Shown: in pieces, positions 1-5,559 of the stretch
Position numbering within the stretch: position 1 is the stretch's first letter
How the letters are laid out: every line of letters starts with the position of its first letter
Source: Euzebyaceae bacterium
Lineage (GTDB): Bacteria; Actinomycetota; Nitriliruptoria; Euzebyales; Egibacteraceae
Direction: 5' to 3'
Length of the DNA: 7,055 nucleotides
NCBI GenBank assembly: GCA_013696915.1
Contig: JACCXR010000233.1
Location: forward strand, 1-7,055
Translations under genes and position numbers: made by a program
The notes under the pieces: model-generated
The model's database searches: none
What the model was told of the DNA's origin: nothing
Seen by the model: the letters and a program-made list of their open reading frames with translations, nothing else

Positions 1-34
1 TTGGGCGGACCGCACCGTGTCACGATGCGCCGCC

Positions 35-1054
35 ATGGACGTGACCCTTCGACGCGCGGACCCTGGCGACGACGTCGCCATCCGGGCGCTGCTCGCCGGG
101 GCGTTCGACGCCAACCCCAAGGCCCGCGCCGACTTCACCCGCTGGCAGTACTGGGACAATCCCTTCGGCCGCGTGCGGTCGTGGGTCGCCGAGGACGGCG
201 GCGAGGTCGTGGCCCACTGGGCGGCGGTCCCGGTGCCGCTCGTGCTCGGCGGACGGCGCGTCGTGGGGGCCAAGGGCGTGGACATCGCGACCGCCGAGAG
301 CCACCGGGGGCGGGGGCTGTTCACGGCGCTCGGCCGGCGCCTGGTCGGAGACTGCGCCGACGCGGGGATGCCGGCGCTGCTGTCGCATCCCAACCCGCGG
401 TCGGCGGCGGCAGTGGAACGCGTCGGCGGCCGGCTCGTCGCGCGCGTGCCGGTCTACGTCCTGCCGCTCGACGACCGCTGGCTCGCCGAACGTTTCCGCC
501 TTCCGGTGCCCGCCGCACGCGCGGCGCGGGCGGCGGTGTTCCGGATCGGGCGCGGCGACCCCGTGGAGACGGTGCCCGTGCCCCCGCCGGATCTGGACGC
601 GCTGTGGGCGCACGTGGCCGGCGCCGTCCGCCACGGCATCGTCCGGGACGCGGCGTGGTGGCGCTGGCGCTACGCCGACCGGCCCGAGCGGCCCTACCGC
701 ATCGTCGTGGCGCGCCGTGCGGGGCGGCTCACGGGCGTGGCGGCGGTCACGACCCGGGCGGCGTTCGGCGCGCGGTTCGGCTTCGTCCTGGAGCTGCTCG
801 CGGTCGACGCCGCGGCGGCCAGGGGGCTGGTCTGCGGACTGGCGGCGGCGGCCGACGACGCCGCGGGCCTGGCCCTCGCGGCCATCCCGCGCAGCCGGCT
901 GGCCGCGCTCGCCGTCCGTGCCGGCTTCCGCCGCCTGCCGCGCCGCCTCGAGCCGCACCCGCTGCGCTTCCTGGTCGTCGCCCCCGGCGGCGACAGCGCC
1001 GCCCTCGCCGCACGGCCGTGGTCGTTCGCCTGGGGGGACCTGGATCACCTGTAG
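35..1054 (+). CDS. GNAT family N-acetyltransferase (two-lobed)
   Basis: Predicted cytosolic acetyltransferase that would move an acetyl group from acetyl-CoA to an unknown amine. Read from ATG 35 it is 339 aa. The N-terminal lobe (about residues 3-135) has the GNAT layout: an early RRADPGDD strand-helix, a beta-strand ending in VDIATAESH (82-90), then the acetyl-CoA pyrophosphate loop HRGRGLFTALG (90-100), and SHPNPRSAAAVERVG (117-131), which resembles the late helix after which the acyl-CoA pocket closes. A second, degenerate GNAT-like lobe follows, with WWRWRYADRPERPYRI (208-223) and an ending FAWGDLDHL. Both are familiar from two-domain GNATs of actinobacteria. An in-frame GTG at 17 would add six residues. 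I prefer ATG 35 because homologues usually begin just before the first beta-strand, but no clear ribosome binding site separates the two. The window edge hides the promoter, and the gene has no co-directional partner here. Substrate unknown. Confidence 0.85.
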   Translation: MDVTLRRADPGDDVAIRALLAGAFDANPKARADFTRWQYWDNPFGRVRSWVAEDGGEVVAHWAAVPVPLVLGGRRVVGAKGVDIATAESHRGRGLFTALGRRLVGDCADAGMPALLSHPNPRSAAAVERVGGRLVARVPVYVLPLDDRWLAERFRLPVPAARAARAAVFRIGRGDPVETVPVPPPDLDALWAHVAGAVRHGIVRDAAWWRWRYADRPERPYRIVVARRAGRLTGVAAVTTRAAFGARFGFVLELLAVDAAAARGLVCGLAAAADDAAGLALAAIPRSRLAALAVRAGFRRLPRRLEPHPLRFLVVAPGGDSAALAARPWSFAWGDLDHL

Positions 1055-1214
1055 AGGCGGCGGGGCGTTGACCAACCGGTTCGCGCCTGCCTGGAAGTAG
1101 CCTGTGCGGTTGGAGCGTCTGGGCTGGCGTCGGTGCGGCGGCCTCACCGTGGTTGTCACACCCTGCGGTGATGATGGTGGTGATGGTGGTCGCTGCGAGG
1201 TCCTCCGCTGCCGG
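1055..1214. other. Non-coding spacer left of the tnpB fragment
   Basis: No convincing gene. It holds a small perfect palindrome AACCGGTT (about 1073-1080) and a purine/T-rich trinucleotide run with two tandem 9-bp units GATGGTGGT at 1173-1181 and 1182-1190. The tnpB reading frame is open back to 1104, but the residues there (before about 1215) do not resemble the TnpB N-terminus, so the true 5' end of that gene appears to be missing. No transposon end could be identified. Confidence 0.5.
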
Positions 1215-1484
1215 TACGGGCCGGGCCGTCTGCAGCCGCTGCGGGGCGCGTTGCGGCGCCTGGACGGGGCCTACGGCGCGTTCCTGCGGCGTTGCGCTGC
1301 CGGGCAGACGCCGGGGTTGCCGCGGTTTCGGTCCCGCCGCCGGTTCGACACCGCCTGCTGGGACGAGCCGTCGTCGTGGAGCGTCGACCTGGACGCCCGC
1401 ACCCTTTCCATCCAAGGCGTCGGGGACATCCGGCTGCCGAAGTCCGCGCGCCGGCAGCTGGGCCGGCTGATCTCCCGCGGGGGG
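1215..1484 (+). pseudogene. tnpB: IS605/IS607-type tnpB, internal fragment
   Basis: A stretch of about 90 residues reads like the middle of a TnpB (OrfB) RNA-guided nuclease: QPLRGALRRLDGAYGAFLRR, then CAAGQTPGLPRFRSRRRFDT, and LSIQGVGDIRLPKSARRQLG. TnpB proteins have here a helix L..AL..LD.A...F.RR, a conserved G..PG.PRF+..R.D, and a strand pair L.GIG.I+V. The N-terminal region and everything after the wedge/start of the RuvC fold are absent, including all catalytic acidic residues, so it cannot cut DNA. No guide (omega) RNA can be present because the 3' end is gone. The frame continues to 1646 only as noise. At about 1484 the sequence passes into an antitoxin gene in another frame, so a deletion or rearrangement joined the two. 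The family assignment rests on motif recall, not on a search. Confidence 0.65.
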
Positions 1485-1489
1485 ACTCC

Positions 1490-1702
1490 AACGAGGCCGA
1501 GAGGCACCTGTCCCGCCTGCTGCGGCGAGTCGCCGCCGGCGAGGAGATCGTCATTTGCAGGAGTGGCCTCCCGATTATCCGTCTCGTGCCGTTCGAGCAG
1601 ACGCGCGACCGTGGCCTCGGCCGGGATCGGGGGCTGTTCGAGGTAACCGACGACTTTGACGAGCCCCTCCCCGACGACCTGGTGGACGCCTTCGAGGCAT
1701 GA
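1490..1702 (+). pseudogene. Phd/YefM-type antitoxin, start codon lost
   Basis: Seventy residues match the body of a prevent-host-death family antitoxin: NEAERHLSRLLRRVAAGEEI, VICRSGLPIIRLVPFE, then an acidic tail ending PDDLVDAFEA that would wrap around the toxin. In family members HEAKTHLSRLLERVAAGEE is preceded by about seven residues beginning with Met (a beta-strand). Here those residues and the promoter are replaced by the tnpB fragment, and no start codon lies near residue N1. The only in-frame starts upstream are GTG 1376 and TTG 1292, inside tnpB read in the wrong frame, which would add a nonsense N-terminus. The stop overlaps the toxin start (ATGA at 1699-1702), the normal coupling of such pairs. 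Probably not expressed as a working DNA-binding antitoxin. Confidence 0.75.
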
Positions 1703-2090
1703 GGGTCCTGCTGGACACCCACGCCTGGCTGTGGATGCTGGTCATCCCCGAACGGTTCAGCCGCGACGCTCGTGCTCTGGTGGCGGACGGCACGAACGAC
1801 GTGCTGCTGTCCGCAGCGAGCGCGAGGGAGATCGCCATCAAGTACGCGCTGGGCAAGCTCCCGTTGCGCGGACCTCCGCAGCGGTACGTCCCTGATCGCA
1901 TCCGGAGCACGGGCGTGACGCCGCTTTCGGTCGAGCACAGCCACGCGCTCGGCGTCGCCGCGCTCCCTTGACACCACCGGGATCCGTTCGATCGGCTCCT
2001 GATCGCGCAGGCACAGGCGGAGGAAGCGGCGATCCTCACCTCGGCCCGTGCCTCGAGCGCTACAACGTGGATGTCCTCCCAGCCGGCTGA
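1699..2090 (+). pseudogene. PIN-domain (VapC-like) toxin, broken by stop and frameshift
   Basis: Restored, this is a PIN-domain ribonuclease toxin of about 130 aa, the usual size for Phd-linked members. It starts with MRVLLDTHAWLWML (acidic D6) and continues through SAREIAIKYALGKL (E44). TGA at 1969-1971 then interrupts ...VAALP-stop-HHRDPFDRLLIAQAQ. Relatives usually have Trp or Leu at that place, so a TGG to TGA change is likely. After ILTS, near 2041-2047, one base is missing: the next frame gives PCLERYNVDVLPAG and the expected stop at 2088-2090. The short product (90 aa) lacks the third and fourth acidic residues of the active site, and the frameshift falls where the fourth (usually T[AS]D) belongs. 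With the antitoxin headless as well, the whole module is dead. It ends 17 bp from the convergent ferritin-VIT1 gene. Confidence 0.85.
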
Positions 2091-2107
2091 GCCGCCGAAG
2101 GCCGGCG

Positions 2108-3238
2108 TCAGCCGGTGACGGCCACGCCGATCAGCGACCCCACGCCATACGTGAAGGCCGCGGCCGCGAGCCCGAACAGAACCTGCCGGCCGCCGGAGCG
2201 CCACGCCGGGCGACCGGTGAACAGCGTGATCGCGGCGCCGATGCCGTACAGGGCGACGGCGCTGAGCGCGACGCTCGTCACGGCGGCGCGGATGCCCGCC
2301 AGGAACAGGAACGGCAGTACGGGCACGATCGCGCCCAGCGCGAACAGCAGAAACGACGTGATCGCCGCCTCCCACGCGGACCCGCCGAGGGTGTCGGGGT
2401 CGATGCCGAGCTCCTCGCGGGCCATGACGTCCAGGGCCGTCTCCTCGTCGGCCATGAAGCGGGCGGCGATGGCGCGGGCCTTGGCCTCCGGCAGCCCCTT
2501 CGCCTGGTAGATCAGGCTGAGCTCCTCACGTTCCTCGTCGGGGATGGCGGCGATCTCCTCAGCCTCGACCCGCAGCTGGCGCTCGGACAGCTCGCGGGAG
2601 CTCTGCACCGAGATCCACTCGCCCATCGCCATCGATCCGGCGCCGGCGATCAGACCCGCAAGCCCCGTCACCAGGATCGCCTCCTGGGCCAGCGCCGCGC
2701 CGGCGACACCCATGACCAGGCTGAGGTTGGACACCAGCCCGTCGTTCGCGCCGAGGACGGCGGCTCGCAGCGCGTTGCCGCCGACCGCGCGGTGGCGCCC
2801 CTCGAGCCGGGCGAGCGCGCCGCCTTCCATGCCCGCGGAGCTCGACCCGACCAGCTGGCGGAGCAGCCGGGCGTGCGACCGCTCGTCGGCGGGCAGCGAC
2901 GTGCCCGCCGTCTCGGCCTGGTCGTCGTAGACGTGCTGGTTCTCCTGCTCGCCTCCGGCGACGGTGGGCAGCACCACCCCGGGCCCGAACCGCCGGGCGA
3001 CGGCGCCCAGGACGAGGGACCGCCAGCTGGGCCGCCGGGGGCCGGCGGGGGCTCCGACGCCGGCCAGCCGCTCCTCCCAGAAGCCGGCGTGGCGCTCCTC
3101 GACCTCGGCGAGCCGTTCGTAGACGCCGGCGAGGCGCGCGTCCTGCTCGCCCGCGGCCATCGCGCGGTAGACCGCGGCGCTGTCGATCTCGTCCTGCCGG
3201 TTCCGCCGGTAGCGCTTGACGTCGGCCCTGTCACCCAC
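2108..3238 (-). CDS. Membrane-bound ferritin-like / VIT1-CCC1 iron or manganese transporter
   Basis: A 376-aa inner-membrane protein with two modules. Residues about 5-135 form a ferritin/rubrerythrin-like helical domain with di-iron ligand patterns: E17 (RQDEIDSAAVYRAM), EERH (47-50, ExxH) and ERSH (119-122, a second ExxH). Residues about 150-376 are a VIT1/CCC1 transporter: first membrane helix with GANDGLVSNLSLVMGV (163-178), then TGLAGLIAGAGSMAMGEWIS. Next comes a soluble acidic metal-binding stretch (about 212-282; ERQLRVEAEEI, DEEREEL, MADEETALDVM). Hydrophobic helices follow at about 291-317, 319-341 and 352-374. The order matches MbfA-type proteins of proteobacteria, which export iron and protect against iron/peroxide stress; that role here is inference. 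The start is GTG 3238, with a G-rich stretch but no good Shine-Dalgarno just upstream. It is divergent from the HTH-ClpN operon and shares its 82-bp control region. Complete; no defect seen. Confidence 0.9.
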   Translation of the reverse strand: MGDRADVKRYRRNRQDEIDSAAVYRAMAAGEQDARLAGVYERLAEVEERHAGFWEERLAGVGAPAGPRRPSWRSLVLGAVARRFGPGVVLPTVAGGEQENQHVYDDQAETAGTSLPADERSHARLLRQLVGSSSAGMEGGALARLEGRHRAVGGNALRAAVLGANDGLVSNLSLVMGVAGAALAQEAILVTGLAGLIAGAGSMAMGEWISVQSSRELSERQLRVEAEEIAAIPDEEREELSLIYQAKGLPEAKARAIAARFMADEETALDVMAREELGIDPDTLGGSAWEAAITSFLLFALGAIVPVLPFLFLAGIRAAVTSVALSAVALYGIGAAITLFTGRPAWRSGGRQVLFGLAAAAFTYGVGSLIGVAVTG

Positions 3239-3244
3239 GCCCCC

Positions 3245-3250
3245 ACTATG
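3245..3250 (-). promoter_or_regulatory. Possible -10 element for the ferritin-VIT1 gene
   Basis: On the - strand, CATAGT lies six bases before the GTG start, the spacing expected for a leaderless transcript. It matches the TATAAT consensus at four of six positions. No convincing -35 box lies about 17 bp upstream, so the call is weak. Confidence 0.25.
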
Positions 3251-3274
3251 CCGCGGACGGTCTCAACGCTGGCA

Positions 3275-3290
3275 GTCAACCAGGGTTGAC
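3275..3290. promoter_or_regulatory. Palindromic operator 1 (GTCAACC-AG-GGTTGAC)
   Basis: Perfect 7-bp inverted repeat with a 2-bp centre. It overlaps the -35 box (TTGACA, 3286-3291) of the HTH-ClpN promoter and lies 37 bp from the start of the divergent ferritin-VIT1 gene, so a bound protein could affect both. Seen alongside operator 2 it fits the common form GTCAA-N6-TTGAC. The product of the adjacent HTH gene is the obvious candidate to bind it (inference). Confidence 0.7.
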
Positions 3291-3314
3291 AGGCCCAGGG
3301 CGTCAATGTATGTT
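3286..3314 (+). promoter_or_regulatory. Promoter of the HTH-ClpN operon
   Basis: TTGACA (3286-3291) and TATGTT (3309-3314) are separated by exactly 17 bp, a near-consensus housekeeping-sigma promoter, unusual in such GC-rich DNA. Transcription should begin about seven bases after the -10, at or next to ATG 3321. The mRNA is therefore probably leaderless, which also explains why no ribosome binding site precedes the gene. Two palindromes overlap the -35 and -10 boxes, which fits tight repression. Confidence 0.75.
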
Positions 3315-3317
3315 GAC
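3302..3317. promoter_or_regulatory. Palindromic operator 2 (GTCAA-TGTATG-TTGAC)
   Basis: Inverted repeat of the same half-site and the same 16-bp length as operator 1. The arms extend to six bases if the flanking C and G are counted. The centre lies 27 bp from that of operator 1, and the site covers the -10 box (3309-3314). Binding here would block RNA polymerase. Confidence 0.7.
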
Positions 3318-3320
3318 GAC

Positions 3321-3557
3321 ATGACCGAGACGACGAACGCCGCCCGAGCCGCGAGCAGCCGTGACCCCGCGGTCGGGCTCGAGGCCGTCGCCTCGCTGCG
3401 GCTGCTCGTCGACCAGCTCCAGGAACTCCAGGTGGAGAACGCCAGGGAGCAGGGGTGGTCGTGGCAGCAGATCGCCGCCGCCCTGGGGGTCAGCAAGCAG
3501 GCGGTGCACAAGCGGTATGCCGACCGCCGGTTCCTCTCCAGACGGGAGTCCTGCTGA
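3321..3557 (+). CDS. Small helix-turn-helix DNA-binding protein
   Basis: A 78-aa protein. Residues about 20-45 (LEAVASLRLLVDQLQELQVE) form an amphipathic helix suited to dimer formation. Residues about 46-68 are a helix-turn-helix: WSWQQIAAALGVSKQAVHKRY, with the A..LGVS.Q.V..R pattern seen in sigma-4 and MarR-like HTHs. A short basic tail follows. It is the first gene of an operon with the Clp N-domain protein; its stop TGA shares one base with the next ATG. This two-gene arrangement recurs in actinobacteria. ATG 3321 is chosen because the promoter geometry puts transcription start there and because family members begin near it; the frame is open further upstream only through the promoter. 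Likely role: autorepressor acting on the two GTCAA-N6-TTGAC palindromes (inference). A near copy of residues 23-32 is encoded at the right edge of the window. Confidence 0.85.
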   Translation: MTETTNAARAASSRDPAVGLEAVASLRLLVDQLQELQVENAREQGWSWQQIAAALGVSKQAVHKRYADRRFLSRRESC

Positions 3558-4105
3558 TGTTCGAACGGTTCACCGCTGCCGCGCGCCAGGTCGTCGTCGG
3601 CGCCCAGGAGCAGGCCAGGCTGCTCGGTCACAACCACATCGGAACCGAGCACCTCCTGCTGGGACTGTTCGGCGACAGCGCGAGCGTCGCGGCGCGGGTG
3701 CTCACCGGGCTCGGCGTCGAACGGGACCACATCCTGGAAGGAGTGGCCGAGCACATCGGACCGTCGCAGCCGGACGCTCAGGCCCTGGCGACACTCGGCA
3801 TCGACCTCGACGAGGTCCGCCGGAAGGCGGAGGAGGCGTTCGGCCCGGGGGCGCTGGGCCGCACCCGTCGGCGCGGGAAGGTCACCGGGCACGTCCCTTT
3901 CACACCCAGGGCGAAGAAGGTCCTCGAACTGTCGCTACGGGAATCGCTGCGGATGAAGCACCGGTGGATCGGTCCCGAGCACGTCCTCCTGGCGCTGCTC
4001 CGCGAGGGGCAGGGTGTGGCCGCGGTCCTGCTCTCCGAGCGCGGCGTGACCCACGTCGCCGTCGAGGAGCGGGTCGTCGAGGCACTCGCGGCCGGCACCC
4101 GCTGA
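3557..4105 (+). CDS. Stand-alone double Clp N-domain protein (ClpC N-domain without ATPase)
   Basis: A 182-aa protein made of the duplicated Clp amino-terminal domain and nothing else. Repeat 1 covers residues about 2-67 (FERFTAAARQVVVGAQEQAR, HNHIGTEHLLLGLF, AARVLTGLGV). A linker (about 70-112) with a basic patch GRTRRRGK follows. Repeat 2 covers about 114-178 (PFTPRAKKVLELSLRESLR, HRWIGPEHVLLALL, AAVLLSERGV). In ClpC/ClpA this domain binds substrates and adaptors. The AAA+ modules, Walker motifs and ClpP-binding loop are absent, so it cannot unfold proteins by itself. It may act as a substrate-binding or competing partner of ClpC1, or as a sensor for its HTH neighbour (inference). The start overlaps the HTH stop (TGATG), with a GGGAG eight bases upstream, so translation is coupled. 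Complete; often mislabelled as a Clp ATPase subunit. Confidence 0.9.
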   Translation: MFERFTAAARQVVVGAQEQARLLGHNHIGTEHLLLGLFGDSASVAARVLTGLGVERDHILEGVAEHIGPSQPDAQALATLGIDLDEVRRKAEEAFGPGALGRTRRRGKVTGHVPFTPRAKKVLELSLRESLRMKHRWIGPEHVLLALLREGQGVAAVLLSERGVTHVAVEERVVEALAAGTR

Positions 4106-4577
4106 CCAGGATCCGCCGGCCGGGCCCGAGGCGCTACCTGCCTTCCAGGGCAGCGTCGATGACGCTCGCGCGCAGCCAGGGAGCCAGCGCGGCTCCGCCG
4201 GCCGCGGCGCCTCCACCCGCCCCCGCGCCGCCAACCACACGTCGACTCGAACCGCGAGCCGGAATAGGATCAACAAGGCTGCCGCGTTCAGCCCACGGCC
4301 CTCGGGTGCCCGCTCGGCACCGCGAGGGCCAACCCATCTTCAGGACCGCGACATCCTCCCCCACGCCGCCCACGACAACAACCCGTCAATCACTCCCCGT
4401 CGATGACAGCCATCTCGACGCACCCAACCGCCCCAGCGTCAACAAGCGTGGCGCCCGACAGTCGGTCCGTCGCCGGCCATGATCAGTCAGTCATGCACGT
4501 AACACCGCCCTCGAGGACACGACCATCACCGCGGTCGTCACGGGCGCAGCCGACCAGCGAGCCGAGCAGTGCGCGCG
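4106..4577. other. Gene-poor spacer after the ClpN gene
   Basis: About 470 bp in which no reading frame on either strand looks like a protein. The - strand frame ending at 4134 (APWLRASVIDAALEGR before its stop) is open for 79 codons but has a low-complexity Gly/Ala middle and no recognisable family. The spacer holds a long stem-loop (4297-4330) and a short imperfect palindrome CATGATCAGTCAGTCATG (about 4479-4496). The sequence ACATCCTCCC at 4351 recalls the end of actinobacterial tnpB elements but is too short to call. Confidence 0.5.
4297..4330. terminator. Long stem-loop, possible terminator of the HTH-ClpN operon
   Basis: GGCCCTCGGGTGCC (4297-4310) pairs over 14 base pairs with GGCACCGCGAGGGCC (4316-4330), with a single bulged G (4322) and a five-base loop CGCTC. 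No T-run follows on either strand, so it is not a canonical intrinsic terminator. U-less hairpin terminators are proposed in actinobacteria. It lies about 190 bp past the ClpN stop, which is far. It could instead be a leftover structured end of a mobile element. Confidence 0.35.
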
Positions 4578-5520
4578 GCGGGTGGCGGACGGCTTACGGG
4601 TGCGAGGGATCACGACGGTCTTTACGCCCAGCTCGGTGAGGTCGTCTTCGACGCTGGTGCTGCTGTAGCCGCGGTCGGCGGTGACCGCACGCGGCGTCTT
4701 GGCGAGCGGGCGATGACTCGTCGGATCGCGGGGACGAGCAGCCCGCCGTCGCCGGAGTTGCCGACGTGGACGCTGTGGTCCACGACGATGCCGTCCGTGT
4801 TGTCCACGACCTGGGCCTTGTAACCGAAGTCGACCGGCTTGCCGAGCCGGCCCTTGCGGATGGGGCGGGCATCAGCATCGTGCAGCGACACGAGGCGGGT
4901 GGCGCCGGCGGGGGTGGTGCCCGACAACCGCAGGTGGGTCTGGTCGGCGATGCGTCGGGTACGGTCGATGATGGTGTCGAGCTGGTCGACCAGCGCGGCC
5001 AGCTTGCCCGACGCCTGCGGGCCTGCGGCCCGCAGCGCGGCGGGCGTTGCGCAACACTCGCTCGGCCTCGTCGGCGGTGACCTCGGCGAGGTCGGCCAGC
5101 TCGCCGGTGATGCGCAGCACCGCCGTCTTCGCGTCGTCGTTGCGCAGCTTCAGCTTCGCGGCGATCGCCCGGGCGCGATGGCCGCCGCGCGACGGCGGTC
5201 GCGCACCTTCGTGCGAGTCGCGCCACCGGCGGTGTGGACACGCGCGACGAGGGTGACCAGCAGCGTGACCGCATGCGCCAGCAGACCCGAGTCGTTGGGG
5301 TAGGCCACGTTGGCCTCCACCACGGTGGTGTCCGCGCGCAGCTTGTCCAGCTTGACGAGTTTGTGCTCGTTGGCCTTGGCCAGCAGCGCGTCGTTGAGCT
5401 GGTCCACTCAGTCCTGGCCGCAGCGGGTGGTGATCTTGCCCAGCGTGGTCGGATGCGGCACTCGCCCGCCCAGCGGGAGACCGCGGTCGACGCACTGCTG
5501 GACGAGGCTTCCGTCTGCAG
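4578..5520 (-). pseudogene. DDE transposase remnant (IS4/IS5-like), multiply frameshifted
   Basis: Reading from high to low coordinates, pieces in different frames line up as one DDE transposase. They are: LPLGGRVPHPTTLGKITTRC; a TGA at 5408-5410; VDQLNDALLAKANEHKLVKL; LRADTTVVEANVAYPNDSGL (first catalytic Asp); frameshift about 5170-5195; ARAIAAKLKLRNDDAKTAVL; frameshift about 5015-5040; KLAALVDQLDTIIDRTRRIA; then LSGTTPAGATRLVSLHDADA, RPIRKGRLGKPVDFGYKAQV and VDNTDGIVVDHSVHVGNSGD; frameshift about 4700-4710; and PRAVTADRGYSSTSVEDDL (second Asp) to VKTVVIPRTRKPSATRRA. The N-terminal part (about 90 residues) and the C-terminal part with the catalytic Glu (EGRIS...KR) are missing, so no terminal repeats can be placed. 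The style matches transposases often filed as IS4/ISNCY in actinobacteria; the exact IS family is uncertain. Confidence 0.85.
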
Positions 5521-5543
5521 TACGCGTTCAGGCGCCTACGGTG

Positions 5544-5559
5544 TGCTACACCTGTAGCA
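5544..5559. promoter_or_regulatory. Palindromic operator at the antitoxin start (TGCTACA-CC-TGTAGCA)
   Basis: Perfect 7-bp inverted repeat with a 2-bp centre whose last base is the A of the antitoxin ATG (5559). It contains a weak extended -10 (TGC-TACACC, ending six bases before the ATG), so the transcript may be leaderless. An alternative -10 is TACGGT (5537-5542). Phd-type antitoxins normally repress their own operon by binding such a palindrome, so this is the likely autoregulatory site. Confidence 0.65.

Noticed and set aside
20..1159. Long - strand open frame opposite the acetyltransferase
   Set aside because: Composition is that of a shadow frame, while the + strand product shows the GNAT acetyl-CoA loop and the WRWRYADRP motif.
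2082..2123. Short GCCGGC-type inverted repeats between the broken toxin and the ferritin-VIT1 gene as a bidirectional terminator
   Set aside because: Arms of only 4-6 bases in very GC-rich DNA with no T-run; not above background.
2048..3289. Long + strand open frame of 413 codons opposite the ferritin-VIT1 gene
   Set aside because: It is the GC-bias shadow of the - strand gene: low complexity, no family, and it ends inside the promoter region, while the - strand product has clear domains.
3361..4482. Long + strand open frame of 373 codons across the ClpN gene
   Set aside because: Arg/Pro/Gly-rich shadow in another frame of the HTH and ClpN genes, with no recognisable domain.
4503..4613. + strand stretch reading NTALEDTTITAVVTGAADQR... 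as a small protein
   Set aside because: It looks protein-like but has no start codon or known family and overlaps the better-supported transposase remnant on the other strand.
1969..5410. Reading the in-frame TGA codons at 1969-1971 and 5408-5410 as recoded Trp or selenocysteine
   Set aside because: Both sit in genes that also carry frameshifts or missing ends, and TGA is used as a normal stop by the intact genes here.
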